Of a stretch of DNA of 64,000 bases, positions 26,572 to 35,057 are shown piece after piece. A model generated the notes under the pieces. It was given only the letters and a program-made list of their open reading frames with translations, was not told the DNA's origin and made no database searches. Origin of the DNA: Shinella sp. SUS2 (GTDB lineage Bacteria; Pseudomonadota; Alphaproteobacteria; Rhizobiales; Rhizobiaceae); the NCBI RefSeq assembly GCF_001262505.1, contig NZ_KQ410728.1:62001-126000 (forward strand), given 5' to 3'. The first letter of the stretch is position 1. Each line of letters starts with the position of its first letter. A program made the translations under genes and the position numbers.

Positions 26572-27171
26572 TTACTTGACGCTACCGACGGCGTCGGCAC
26601 GACCGTCCTGAAGCTTGACCCACTTGCCGGCATTGGCCGAGGACTGGCGCTTCAGGTAGCGGTATTCGGTCTGCGACCAGAGCAGGACCTTGTTGCGCAT
26701 GTTGTCGAGCACGAAGTCGCCGCGGTCGGTGCGCACGGTCAGCACGGCATGGCCTTCGCCGTTCGGCTGCAGCACGACGGTGATTAGGAGGTTCGACGGC
26801 GAGATGCCGGCTTCCATCAGGCGCTTGCGCTTGATCAGCACGTAGTCCTCGCAGTCCGCCGCGCCGTTGGGATAGGTCCACTGTTCCTCGACGCCGTAGA
26901 TTTCCATGTCTGTCAGCGGTGCGAACTCGGTGTTGGCCGAAAAATTGACGTTGAGGATCGTCTTCCAGTTTTCCTGCGTCAGCGTGAGCGGGCCGGCATC
27001 CTTGCCGTTCGAGCCGCACTCGTCGCTGTACTGCTTGCAGAATTCATAGTGCCCGATGGGCTGGTTGGTCGCGCCGGCCAGCGGAATGTTCGCGGGCAGC
27101 GCCATCGCGGCACCGGCGGCGGCGAGAGAGAAGAGGAATGCAAACGTCCCTGTCTTGATCGTTTTTGTCAT
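26572..27171 (-). CDS. Transglutaminase-like cysteine peptidase (BTLCP family)
   Basis: 199 residues with a signal peptide (hydrophobic 9-24, AMA-LP). Papain/transglutaminase-like triad visible as Cys107 in GAADCEDYVLIK, His141 in GEGHAVLTV and Asp156 in FVLDNM, the pattern of bacterial transglutaminase-like cysteine proteinases (peptidase family C93, relatives of LapG). LapG-type enzymes cleave adhesins under c-di-GMP control; whether this one does is inference, though a PilZ protein lies upstream on the same strand. Confidence 0.9.
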   Translation of the reverse strand: MTKTIKTGTFAFLFSLAAAGAAMALPANIPLAGATNQPIGHYEFCKQYSDECGSNGKDAGPLTLTQENWKTILNVNFSANTEFAPLTDMEIYGVEEQWTYPNGAADCEDYVLIKRKRLMEAGISPSNLLITVVLQPNGEGHAVLTVRTDRGDFVLDNMRNKVLLWSQTEYRYLKRQSSANAGKWVKLQDGRADAVGSVK

Positions 27172-27282
27172 TGTGTTCGTCCCCGTTTGATGAGGTCACA
27201 ATGACAGCTATGTTTTGAGCTTACGCGAAAAACCGAAGTATAACTTAGTTCAAATCAAGATCGCATAAGCATAAAATAAGAA

Positions 27283-27337
27283 TAGAATTTGAGTTTGTTT
27301 TGATCTGTATTTGAGATGTATTTGATTAAAATTTGAA
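27283..27337. repeat. Five imperfect 11-bp tandem units, TTTGA-centred
   Basis: TTTGA recurs with exactly 11-base spacing (Gs of TTTGA at 27291, 27302, 27313, 27324, 27335). Units read tagaatttgag, tttgttttgat, ctgtatttgag, atgtatttgat, taaaatttgaa. It lies 112 to 166 bases upstream of the BTLCP start, so could be phased sites or an intrinsically bent AT-rich tract. Confidence 0.65.
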
Positions 27338-27600
27338 CGAATTTCCACCTGCTCCGGGAGCGTTGCTTGTGTCGTAAGTGGCTGGTTTAAAGGGATATTT
27401 TTTGACTCCTCCTCGAGTTGCCGGAGGGTTGTTTTCCGGCTGAGCGTGCCGGTGGGGGGGATGGGGAGCCACATGCGGTGCCGAGCGGGTGCGCGGAAAG
27501 TCAGGGGAAACACTGCTAGCGTCAGAAAAACGCTTTCGACGGACAAAATTTTTTTGAATTTATTTTTGCGCAGATTGATCTGTTTCGTCCTGAAACAGCA

Positions 27601-27622
27601 AAGGGCCCCGCGGGGCCCTTGT
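27601..27622 (-). terminator. Hairpin after the PilZ gene
   Basis: AAGGGCCCC and GGGGCCCTT form a perfect palindromic stem with CG at the centre, 33 bases after the PilZ stop on the minus strand; followed on that strand by TGCTGTTT, a weak U-tract. Confidence 0.6.
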
Positions 27623-27654
27623 GGAACAGGTCGGTGTCGCGCCGTCCTGAAATG

Positions 27655-28266
27655 TTACAGGAAAGCGGTCAGGGCTTCCTTCGACTGGACGGAGGAGAAC
27701 TCGATGGCGACGCCCTCCTGGAAGTGCCGCACGACGCGGCCCTTCATGTTGCCGAGCTGGATGGGTGTGCCCAGGGCCGGGCGCACGTCGATGTCGACGG
27801 CGGCGCCGGAGAGCGACAGGTCGATGATGCGGCAGGGGTAGCGCCGGCCGTCGTCGAGCGACAGCTCGGTGCGGGTGTTGCGCGGCGTCAGGCGGTTGTG
27901 GCGGCGGTCTTCCGGCAGGCCCAGTTCATGCTTGTTGGCGATCCAGGTTAGCTGTGCGGCGAGTTTTTCGCGCTTGCGGTCCGTGGCGGTAAGGAGAATG
28001 GCAAAGCCATTGTCGTTGAGGGCGGCGACGCTGCCCTCGATGCGGCCGAGATGATCGACATAGGCGATGATGCGCTCGCCCATGCGCGGGCGGGCGGCAC
28101 AGATGAAGTTGGCGTCGCCGGGCGACATGTCGAGCACCGTGCACTCGTATTCATCGTGATTGGGCAGCATCAGCCGGCCGGGCAGGGTCACCGAGACGCG
28201 TTGAAAGCTGCGCTGCTCGGGCTGCAGCTTGCGGGCGGCGGGCGATGCTTGCTGGAATGAGTACAT
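27655..28266 (-). CDS. Tandem PilZ-domain protein (c-di-GMP effector candidate)
   Basis: 203 residues. Two PilZ-like modules: N-terminal QRSFQRVSVTLPGRLML...VLDMSPGDANF (about 18-110) and C-terminal RRHNRLTPRNTRTEL...CRIIDLSLSGAAVDID (about 118-200). The C-terminal one has the RxxxR-like and D/NxSxxG elements that bind c-di-GMP; the N-terminal one is degenerate. No enzymatic domain, no signal peptide. It is upstream of the BTLCP gene on the same strand but 480 bases away. Confidence 0.87.
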   Translation of the reverse strand: MYSFQQASPAARKLQPEQRSFQRVSVTLPGRLMLPNHDEYECTVLDMSPGDANFICAARPRMGERIIAYVDHLGRIEGSVAALNDNGFAILLTATDRKREKLAAQLTWIANKHELGLPEDRRHNRLTPRNTRTELSLDDGRRYPCRIIDLSLSGAAVDIDVRPALGTPIQLGNMKGRVVRHFQEGVAIEFSSVQSKEALTAFL

Positions 28267-28411
28267 GTGCGCGCGGGCCTGATGATCCTATCTCTTTCCA
28301 ACTCTTAATCTTTCGGGGTTAACAGAAGGTTCGTTGCGCCGTGGAAAAGTCGTCACACGCGCATCCGTCAACAACTATGAAGCGCCCTCGATTGTAGTTG
28401 TGCCGCCAGCC

Positions 28412-29053
28412 TCACGTATCGTCAGTCTGGCGGCCGCCTTCGAAGATGCGAAGATGCAGCACGCGGTTCACCGTCTGGCCAAGCCCCACCGGCCGCATGG
28501 CCATGATGGAGGTGGGCATGGGAACGGCGGGCCGGTTGCCCTCGAGGGTGCGCGCGCGGCTCGGGTCGATGACCGAAAGTGCGCCGAGTGTCGCATAGCG
28601 GAAGGCGCTCAGCGGCTGGCGCTGGCCGGGCAGGGGGGAGAAGGCGCCGATGATGCGATCGGCCACTTTGCCGTTGCTGGCGAGCGGCAGCAGCACGATC
28701 TCGGCCTCGGTGGTCTCCAGCCGGCCATCGACGAGTGCGACCTGCAGGACCGCGGGTGCCGCATGCGCCATCACATTCTCGGTGATCCGCGCGATGCGGG
28801 TGCGCTGGTCGGGCGCAAAGAGCGTGTCGAAGCCGGTCGCCTTCAGTTCCCGGCCGAACTGCGCACAGAGGCGCGTGCCCGCCAGGCGAAAACGCGGATC
28901 GTGCAGCCGGCTGTGTTCCAGGATGAAGACATCCGGGAGGATCGGCGCGATGTCGGCGGGCTCGATGACGCTTCGCAGCGGAACGCGGCGATCGCCACGC
29001 TGGCGCGTCCAGTAATCGTAAAGGGCCGTGATGGCCTTCGTCTGCATGCTCAT
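28412..29053 (-). CDS. PAS domain-containing protein (PAS_5-like)
   Basis: 213 residues. A single PAS-type sensory domain of the kind found as stand-alone proteins in Rhizobiales: TKAITALYDYWTRQRGDRRVPLRSVIEPADIAPILPDVFILE is the N-terminal hallmark (shown here in part), followed by RLAGTRLCAQFGRELKATGF. No output domain follows. The start is ATG 29053 or 29047; the open frame above that lacks family character. Ligand and partner unknown. Confidence 0.8.
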   Translation of the reverse strand: MSMQTKAITALYDYWTRQRGDRRVPLRSVIEPADIAPILPDVFILEHSRLHDPRFRLAGTRLCAQFGRELKATGFDTLFAPDQRTRIARITENVMAHAAPAVLQVALVDGRLETTEAEIVLLPLASNGKVADRIIGAFSPLPGQRQPLSAFRYATLGALSVIDPSRARTLEGNRPAVPMPTSIMAMRPVGLGQTVNRVLHLRIFEGGRQTDDT

Positions 29054-29340
29054 TTCCAATCGGTTCTGTTCCGTTCCGGCACGAAAGGCCGGGCATATGG
29101 TGGTCATGCCAGGGAAGGAGCGAGTTTCGTGCCAGCGCGCCGTTAAGGTTAACGATTGGTTTCGATTGCGCTTGAGGCCGGCATGGGAGAACATCCGGGC
29201 ATTCCTCCACGAGGGAATGGTTTACTGCACATCGATTTCAGCCCCGGGGATTGGGGGCGCCGGCCGTCAGCGAAAGCTGCACGGCCTTTCTTTTCTCTGT
29301 ATAAGCGCGATTCGTATTTTATAAATTTGGTGGATCGGTC

Positions 29341-30081
29341 ATGAGCAACGACGGCGTTGACGCGCGGGATGGCAGTGCGGATATCCGCAAGCGAGAGCCG
29401 GCCTTCAACCTGCCGGGCAGCCTCGTCGCGGTCCTGGCACTCCTGACCGCAATCCATGTGATCCGCACCTATCTTCTCTCGGCCTCTGCGGACGAGTACG
29501 TGCTCCTGCATTTCGCCTTCATTCCCGGGCGCTATGCCATTCCCTTCGCCGAGCAGGATCTCGGCTGGCTCTGGGGGCCTATCACCTATTCGCTGCTGCA
29601 TGGCAGCTGGGAACACCTGATCTTCAACGCCTTCTGGATGGTCGCCTTCGGGGCGCCGGTGGTGCGCCGCATCGGTGTCACGCGCTTCTTCCTGTTCTGG
29701 TGCCTTTCGGCCATCGCGGCGGTTGCCTTTCATACGGCCCTGCACTGGGGCGCAATGATCCTCGTCGTCGGCGCCTCCGGCGTCGTGTCGGGCCTGATGG
29801 GGGCAGCGGCCCGCTTCGTCTTCTCGCCGAGCGGGCGCATCAGCCGGCAGTTCGCCCATCTCAACCGCCGCCTGACGATCGCAGAGGCGCTGTCCAACCG
29901 GTCCGTGCTGGTCTTTTCCGGCATCTGGTTCCTGACGAACTTCCTGATCGGATTCGGCCAGATCTTCGGCTCGGATGCCGGCGGGGCCATCGCCTGGGAA
30001 GCCCATATCGGCGGCTTCCTGTTCGGCTTCCTGTTCTTCCCGCTGTTCGATGTGGCAACGTCGGAAAGCCGCCGGGATTAA
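29341..30081 (+). CDS. Rhomboid family intramembrane serine protease
   Basis: 246 residues with about six transmembrane segments. Catalytic dyad Ser146 in GASGVVSGLMG and His222 in WEAHIGGFLFG; oxyanion-side LLHGSWEHLIFNAFWM (His-x-x-x-Asn type) at 86-101. Cleaves membrane-spanning substrates within the bilayer; substrate unknown. The start at ATG 29341 is preceded by weak Shine-Dalgarno. A charged ~25-residue N-terminal tail precedes the first membrane segment. Confidence 0.92.
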   Translation: MSNDGVDARDGSADIRKREPAFNLPGSLVAVLALLTAIHVIRTYLLSASADEYVLLHFAFIPGRYAIPFAEQDLGWLWGPITYSLLHGSWEHLIFNAFWMVAFGAPVVRRIGVTRFFLFWCLSAIAAVAFHTALHWGAMILVVGASGVVSGLMGAAARFVFSPSGRISRQFAHLNRRLTIAEALSNRSVLVFSGIWFLTNFLIGFGQIFGSDAGGAIAWEAHIGGFLFGFLFFPLFDVATSESRRD

Positions 30082-30267
30082 CGATAGTCCATTAGCGGTC
30101 TTGCAATCGCCTCCTTCGTGGCGCACCATGGTTGTGTTCCGGTTCGCACATGCACACCGGAACGGGGCGACACCGTGCAGGAGGAAGCGGGTGTCGCCGG
30201 TACTGGCAGGGCATCCCTGCGCGGGTGTCCCGCCTCTCTGCGTTCATGATGCACACGGGAGGTACGC

Positions 30268-30696
30268 ATGTATGTAAAGACGATACTGGACGAAAAAGGC
30301 CGCAACGTCGTCACCGGCGGCCCGCAGCTCACCGTCAGGCAAGCCGCCGTCTATCTGCATGAAAATCACATCGGCGCCATCGTCATCCTCGACCGCAACG
30401 ACCGCATCGCCGGCATTGCGACCGAACGCGATATCGTTGCCGCCGTGGCCCGCAACGGGGCCGAATGCCTGGACAAACCCATTTCCTCCATCATGTGGGG
30501 TAACGTCCATCGTTGCGGCGAGAACCAGACCGTCGATGAACTCATGGAAATGATGAGCACGCTGCGCGCCCGCCATATCCCGGTGGAGAAGGACGGCAGG
30601 CTCGTCGGTATCATCTCGATCGGTGACGTGGTGAAATCCCATATCCGGGCGATCCAGCACGAGGCGGATGCCATCAAGGCCTATATCGCCGGCTGA
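30268..30696 (+). CDS. CBS-domain protein
   Basis: 142 residues made of two CBS motifs (about 10-65 and 75-135): LTVRQAAVYLHENHIGAIVIL and NQTVDELMEMMSTLRARHIPV, each ending in a GIxxxxDIV/GDVV element (GIATERDIVAAV, GIISIGDVVKSH). Such stand-alone CBS pairs bind adenine nucleotides and sense energy state. Preceded by GGGAGG 7 bases before the ATG. A strong terminator follows. Confidence 0.92.
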   Translation: MYVKTILDEKGRNVVTGGPQLTVRQAAVYLHENHIGAIVILDRNDRIAGIATERDIVAAVARNGAECLDKPISSIMWGNVHRCGENQTVDELMEMMSTLRARHIPVEKDGRLVGIISIGDVVKSHIRAIQHEADAIKAYIAG

Positions 30697-30718
30697 TTGC
30701 AGGTCTCCCGAACGGTTT

Positions 30719-30756
30719 CGGGCGGAGCGATGTGTCGCTCCGCCCGCTCCGGCATT
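30719..30756 (+). terminator. Terminator between the CBS gene and convergent patatin gene
   Basis: A 12-bp perfect stem (CGGGCGGAGCGA 30719-30730 with 30735-30746), loop TGTG, then TTTTTA after eight bases. Confidence 0.75.
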
Positions 30757-30774
30757 TTTAAAAGCAAGCCTCTC

Positions 30775-31737
30775 TCAGCGCATCAGCACGACTTCCTGCA
30801 TGCGCTTGATCTCGGTTATGCGGGCCTTCGCCTCCAGGTAACCGCGGTCGATCGCTTCGCCGGCGCGGTGGAACTCCGACAGGCCGATATCCGACAGTTT
30901 GGGGTGCAGCGCGAGATCCGGCGGGTCGCCGGCAAGGCGCGCGCGCGAAATGCGGTCCTGGATGATGTTGAAGGACTGTACCATGACGCTCGTCAGGCCG
31001 AGGCGCGCAGCGCTGTCCTCCTGCTTGTGCTCGTCGATCTTCTGTTCGCTGGCGCTGTGCTTGATCACTGCCGAGCGGCCATAAAGGTCGTAATTGAGGT
31101 TGACGGCAACGACCAGCGGCTCCTCGTGGGCGCGGCAGACCGACACCGGAACCGGATTGACCAGCGCCCCATCGACCAGCGTGCGGTTGTTGCACTTGAT
31201 CGGCTCGAAGATGCCGGGCAAGGCATAGGAGGCACGGATGGCGGTGATCAGCGCGCCGCTGTTGATCCAGACCTCGTGGCCGCTGTTGACCTCGGTGGCG
31301 ACGGCGACGAAGGGGCGGTCGAGGCTCTCGATCGAGAGATTCTCCAGATGCTCCTGCATGCGTCTGGTCAGCCGCATGCCGCCGAAGAGGCCGGAACCGC
31401 GAATGGTGAAATCGAGAAGGCTGGCGATGCGCCGCATGGTGAGCGAGCGGGCAAAAGCCTCCAGTTCGTCCAGCTTGCCGGCGAGATAACAGCCGCCGAC
31501 GAGAGCGCCGATCGAGGTGCCGGCGATCATCGAGACCTCGATGCCTTCCTCGTCCAGCGCCCGGAGCACGCCGATATGGGCCCAGCCGCGGGCAGCACCG
31601 CCGCCCAGCGCCAGCGCGATCTTGGATTTGCGCGGCGTGGCCGGCGCGGGAATATGGGACATGTCGTTCATGGAAGGGCCGCCGGGGTCGGATGCATCCG
31701 CCGTTACGAGACTACGATTGAAACTCCAGTTCAACAT
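30775..31737 (-). CDS. Patatin-like phospholipase (RssA/NTE type)
   Basis: Serine-Asp dyad lipid acyl hydrolase. 320 residues from ATG 31737, which has GGAGG 6 bases upstream and overlaps the stop of a small upstream frame (ATGTTGA). Motifs: oxyanion loop LALGGGAARGWAHIG near 42, nucleophile GTSIGALVGG near 75, and catalytic Asp in LVDGALVNPVPV. Later ATGs (31671, 31662) are also possible. No signal peptide. Confidence 0.88.
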   Translation of the reverse strand: MLNWSFNRSLVTADASDPGGPSMNDMSHIPAPATPRKSKIALALGGGAARGWAHIGVLRALDEEGIEVSMIAGTSIGALVGGCYLAGKLDELEAFARSLTMRRIASLLDFTIRGSGLFGGMRLTRRMQEHLENLSIESLDRPFVAVATEVNSGHEVWINSGALITAIRASYALPGIFEPIKCNNRTLVDGALVNPVPVSVCRAHEEPLVVAVNLNYDLYGRSAVIKHSASEQKIDEHKQEDSAARLGLTSVMVQSFNIIQDRISRARLAGDPPDLALHPKLSDIGLSEFHRAGEAIDRGYLEAKARITEIKRMQEVVLMR

Positions 31738-32003
31738 TCCGGACCTCCATTACCAAGAGGAATTCGCAGCGAGGCAATCCGTTCCGGTGCCTCGGCACCC
31801 TCGGCAACACAATAGATGACAGGATAGAAGCACTCTGTGACGCGGGGAACTTTGCCGAAGATAATCTCCCGGCGGGTTGTCTCGTGTGCGTCCGGTCGCA
31901 GCTGGAGGAGGGCCTTCGCCCGCAGGATCGGCACCGCGGTGAGGGTGGCCTTGGAAACCGGTCGTGACGCACGAGAGCGATGGGGTTCCATGTCCTGATC
32001 CAA
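31731..32003 (-). CDS. Small hypothetical protein coupled to patatin gene
   Basis: Up to 90 residues (TTG 32003 or ATG 31991). Third codon positions are GC-rich throughout and the stop overlaps the patatin start, which argues for a real, coupled gene. No domain recognised: Arg/Ala-rich N-half, then VTECFYPVIYCVAEGAEAP. No signal peptide. The remaining ~100 bases upstream to hisI hold no gene. Confidence 0.4.
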   Translation of the reverse strand: MDQDMEPHRSRASRPVSKATLTAVPILRAKALLQLRPDAHETTRREIIFGKVPRVTECFYPVIYCVAEGAEAPERIASLRIPLGNGGPEC

Positions 32004-32100
32004 TGGCGGGGGTAGAGGCCGCCATGGGGGGTATTAGGCGTCGGCACCGGTTGCCAATTGATGAATCCGTGCCGAAACCGGACGGATTTCGCCGGGATGC

Positions 32101-32553
32101 TTAATTTTTCCCGTAGACCGACGCCGGATCGAATTGTGGCGTGCCGCCGGTGATCGTCAGCAGGGCACCGTCCGGGCCGCTTGAGACGGTGCGGTAGAAG
32201 CAGGAGCGGCGGCCTGTGTGGCAGGTCGCGTCATGGCCCGCAACCGAGACCTTCAGCCACACGGCGTCCTGGTCGCAATCCGTCCGCAGCTCCACGACGG
32301 TCTGCAGGTTCCCCGAGGTTTCGCCCTTCTTCCACAGGGCCTTGCGCGAACGGCTCCAATAGTGCGCGATGCCCGTCTCGATGGTCAGGGCCAGGGATTC
32401 GGCATTCATGTGGGCGACCATCAGCAGTTCGCCGTCCTTCGCATCCGTCACCACGGCCGTCACCAGGCCGTGCTCGTCGAAACGCGGCGTGAAGGCCGGG
32501 CCCGTTTCGAGCTCGGCCTTGTCCTTGGAGGGGCTTTGGAAGGTGATCGGCAT
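32101..32553 (-). CDS. hisI: Phosphoribosyl-AMP cyclohydrolase
   Basis: Third step of histidine biosynthesis. 150 residues, single-domain form (not fused to HisE). Metal-binding elements: [14 protein letters not shown] near 91-104 and [13 protein letters not shown] near 110, giving the zinc cysteines and magnesium aspartates. Also MVAHMNAES and [17 protein letters not shown]. Located 36 bases downstream of folE on the same strand; otherwise no his genes nearby. Confidence 0.95.
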   Translation of the reverse strand: MPITFQSPSKDKAELETGPAFTPRFDEHGLVTAVVTDAKDGELLMVAHMNAESLALTIETGIAHYWSRSRKALWKKGETSGNLQTVVELRTDCDQDAVWLKVSVAGHDATCHTGRRSCFYRTVSSGPDGALLTITGGTPQFDPASVYGKN

Positions 32554-32589
32554 GGCGGTCGGCTCCGTCGAAAGGGAGCCGGTCCTCGC

Positions 32590-33201
32590 CTAGCTCCGGA
32601 TCATCGTCATGAACCGTACCTGCTCGGTCGGTTCGGTCTTGAAGGCACCGGTAAAGGTGGTGGTGAGCGTTGTCGAGCCCTGTTTCTGGATGCCGCGCAT
32701 CGCCATGCACATATGCTCGGCCTCGATCATCACGGCGACCCCGCGCGGGTTCAGCGTCTCGTCGATCGACCTGGCGATCTGCGCCGTCATCGTCTCCTGC
32801 GTCTGCAGGCGGCGGCCGTAGATCTCGACCACGCGGGCGATCTTGGAGAGGCCCAGCACCCGGCCGTTCGGCAGGTAGGCAACATGCGCCTTGCCGATGA
32901 TCGGCACCATGTGGTGCTCGCAATGCGAGAAGAACGGGATGTCCTTCACCAGCACCATGTCGTCATAGCCGGCGACCTCTTCGAAGGTGCGGCCGAGCAC
33001 GTCTTCGGCGGCGAGGTCATAACCGGAGAACAGTTCGCGATAGGCTTTTGCGACACGCTTGGGCGTATCGAGCAGTCCTTCACGCTCCGGATCGTCGCCC
33101 GCCCAGCGAAGCAGGACGCGAACGGCATCCTCCGCCTCTTTTTGCGAGGGACGGCCCGACGGATCGTCGACACGCGGAAAATTGGTGACTATGGCGTCCA
33201 T
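32590..33201 (-). CDS. folE: GTP cyclohydrolase I
   Basis: First enzyme of tetrahydrofolate synthesis. 203 residues. Zinc and catalytic motifs: [20 protein letters not shown] and [11 protein letters not shown] (zinc Cys/His set), plus [20 protein letters not shown]. It lies upstream of hisI and they probably share a transcript. ATG 33201 has AAAGG upstream. Confidence 0.96.
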   Translation of the reverse strand: MDAIVTNFPRVDDPSGRPSQKEAEDAVRVLLRWAGDDPEREGLLDTPKRVAKAYRELFSGYDLAAEDVLGRTFEEVAGYDDMVLVKDIPFFSHCEHHMVPIIGKAHVAYLPNGRVLGLSKIARVVEIYGRRLQTQETMTAQIARSIDETLNPRGVAVMIEAEHMCMAMRGIQKQGSTTLTTTFTGAFKTEPTEQVRFMTMIRS

Positions 33202-33597
33202 GGACCCATTGACCTTTCTGCAGGTTACCTGACGTGTTTATCGGACTCGCCACTGGCCATTCGCCTAACCCTGCAGGCTTGGGTTCCGTTGGCGGGCTCC
33301 GGGGCTTTCGGGTCTTCGCTTCTCAGTGCGTATGACCGTCCGGCACGGTTTCCCAAACAACAGGTGAACGATCTGCTTTTTGCTTCTTGCAATTCCGGAC
33401 GGAAAACCGCTTCACGCTTTTCCTGGAATTGCCCGCTTCTTGCAAAACGCTCACCCCAATACGAGTTATCATATAGTATCGAGCGAGGCCTGCGAAAGAG
33501 GCTTGAGACGACACGCGGTGCTTTTTTACCGACGAGGCCGGAATAATCTCCTCGGATCATTGAAGATTCCGCAAAAAATGCGGAAAACGGGGCCATG
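33202..33597. other. Divergent intergenic region with diverged RIME-like repeat
   Basis: Between folE (minus) and the IscU-like gene (plus). It holds, around 33390-33434 on the minus strand, a diverged copy of the element at 14468-14512 (GCAATTCCAGGAAAAGCGTG...CCGTCCGGAATTGC). No coding frame is convincing. Confidence 0.55.
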
Positions 33598-34041
33598 ATG
33601 GACGATATCTACAACAGCCGTATCCTCGAATTCGCCGGCAACATTCCACGCATCGGCACGCTTGCCGATGCCGATGGCGAGGCGGGCGCCCATTCCAAGT
33701 TATGCGGCTCGCGCGTCAAGGTCTACCTGAAGCTCGAGGGCGACCGCGTCATGGATTTTGCCCATGAGGTAAAGGCCTGTGCGCTCGGCCAGGCCTCCTC
33801 CTCGATCATGGCGCGCCACGTCATCGGCGCGACGGCGGCGGAAATCCGGGATGCGCGCGAAAAGATGCTCGCCATGCTGAAGGCCGACGGCGAGGGGCCG
33901 GACGGTCGCTTCGAGGACATGCGGTTCCTGAAACCCGTCAAGGACTACAAGGCCCGCCATGCCTCCACCATGCTGACATTCGACGCCGTGGTGGACGCCA
34001 TCGGCCAGATCGAGGCGAAGCGGCTGGAAAAGGCCGGGTGA
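33598..34041 (+). CDS. IscU/NifU-type iron-sulfur cluster scaffold-like protein
   Basis: 147 residues. IscU fold pattern: YNSRILEFAGNIPRIG, then SKLCGSRVKVYL (Cys36) and EVKACALGQASSSI (Cys61). The third scaffold cysteine is replaced: YKARHASTML has Ala where Cys is usual. So cluster assembly by the standard three-Cys mechanism is doubtful. It lies 6 bases before yidD. ATG 33598 or 33595 may be used. Confidence 0.85.
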   Translation: MDDIYNSRILEFAGNIPRIGTLADADGEAGAHSKLCGSRVKVYLKLEGDRVMDFAHEVKACALGQASSSIMARHVIGATAAEIRDAREKMLAMLKADGEGPDGRFEDMRFLKPVKDYKARHASTMLTFDAVVDAIGQIEAKRLEKAG

Positions 34042-34047
34042 CAGGCG

Positions 34048-34413
34048 ATGTGCGATGCGCCCGACTGCCGGCATGCCGGCGCGCGGCCCGTCCATCGGGG
34101 CCGCAACTGGCAGGGGCCGTTCCGCCGGACGCCGGGCCGCCTCGTCGGCATGGGCTTCATCCGCCTCTACCAGCTGACGCTTTCCGGCTTCATCGGCAAT
34201 GCCTGCCGCCACCTGCCGACCTGCTCGGAATACGGATATGAGGCCGTCGCCCGCCATGGCCTGTGGCGGGGTGGCTTCCTGGCGCTGTTCCGCGTTGCCC
34301 GCTGCGGCCCCGGCGGCACCCATGGTTTCGATCCCGTACCGGAGGTGCTGGAGCCGCGTTTGCGCTGGTGGGCGCCGTGGCGGCTGTGGCGCATATCGGC
34401 CGGGAGAGGGTGA
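34048..34413 (+). CDS. yidD: Membrane protein insertion efficiency factor YidD
   Basis: 121 residues. YidD core: GFIRLYQLTLSGFIGNACRHLPTCSEYGYEA and GLWRGGFLALFRVARCGPGGTHGFDPVP, with the conserved CRxxPTCS cysteines. It helps YidC-dependent membrane insertion. An N-terminal extension of ~35 residues with two Cys precedes the core. The usual rnpA/yidC neighbours are absent; here it follows the IscU-like gene. Confidence 0.9.
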   Translation: MCDAPDCRHAGARPVHRGRNWQGPFRRTPGRLVGMGFIRLYQLTLSGFIGNACRHLPTCSEYGYEAVARHGLWRGGFLALFRVARCGPGGTHGFDPVPEVLEPRLRWWAPWRLWRISAGRG

Positions 34414-34417
34414 CGCC

Positions 34418-34531
34418 ATGTCGGTTCGGATGGAATACCGCCAGGCCTCGCGCGATTTCGACGCCGTTTTCGTCGATCCCCATGTGATCGACTGCCCGCC
34501 ACATGCCGTACGGGAGCTCTGGCACGCATGA
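34418..34531 (+). CDS. Possible 37-residue small protein coupled to DUF1697 gene
   Basis: ATG 34418 is preceded by GGGAGAGGG at 8-9 bases. The frame ends TGA at 34531, overlapping the next ATG as ATGA. The sequence begins MSVRMEYRQASRDFDAVFVD and contains PHVIDCPPHAV. No family recognised. The ribosome-binding site and coupling support translation; the shortness leaves real doubt. Confidence 0.45.
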   Translation: MSVRMEYRQASRDFDAVFVDPHVIDCPPHAVRELWHA

Positions 34532-35055
34532 CGGTTTATGTCGCTCTCCTGCATTCCATCGTGCTCGGCCCGGACCAGCGGCTTGTCATGGCCGATCTCA
34601 GGGCCATGGCGGAAGGCCTCGGTTTTCGCAACACGCGCACGCTGGTTGCTACCGGCAACCTGATCTTCGAGGGCGACGATGCGCCGCTTTCCGCCATCGG
34701 GGACCAGCTGGAAACGGCGTTCCGTGCGCGCTTCGGAAAACATGTCGACATCATCCTGCGCAGTGCGGAGGCCTGGCGGCGCGTCGCGGCCGGCAATCCT
34801 TTTGCCGACGGCAACGGAGCGGATGTCGGCATCCGCGTCATGCGCAAGCCGCTGGGGCCGGAGATCTTGCCGAAACTCGAAGGCATTGCAGCGCCCGGCA
34901 TCCGCCTCGCCATCGTCGACGGCGATCTCTGGATCGACTTTTCGCAAAAGCCGAGCGAGACGAGGCTCCTGTCGCATCTGACGACGAAGAAGCTCGGTAT
35001 CGGCACCCTGCGCAATGCCAACACGGTCAACGGCCTTGCGGCCATGCTCGCCTGA
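34528..35055 (+). CDS. DUF1697 family protein
   Basis: 175 residues, normal for the family. Conserved pieces: MADLRAMAEGLGFRNTRTLVATGNLIFEGDD and, near the C-terminus, KLGIGTLRNANTVNGLAAMLA (R-N-x-N-T-V). The usual LRAVNVGG N-terminus is altered to LLHSIVLGPDQ. Function unknown. Start overlaps the small ORF by ATGA. Confidence 0.88.
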   Translation: MTVYVALLHSIVLGPDQRLVMADLRAMAEGLGFRNTRTLVATGNLIFEGDDAPLSAIGDQLETAFRARFGKHVDIILRSAEAWRRVAAGNPFADGNGADVGIRVMRKPLGPEILPKLEGIAAPGIRLAIVDGDLWIDFSQKPSETRLLSHLTTKKLGIGTLRNANTVNGLAAMLA

Positions 35056-35057
35056 CC

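Larger units (their letters stand above)
27172..27654. other. 483-base AT-rich intergenic region upstream of BTLCP gene
   Basis: Clearly more AT-rich than its surroundings between about 27230 and 27420. It contains the periodic array listed separately and the hairpin at 27601-27620. No open frame has coding character. Confidence 0.6.
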
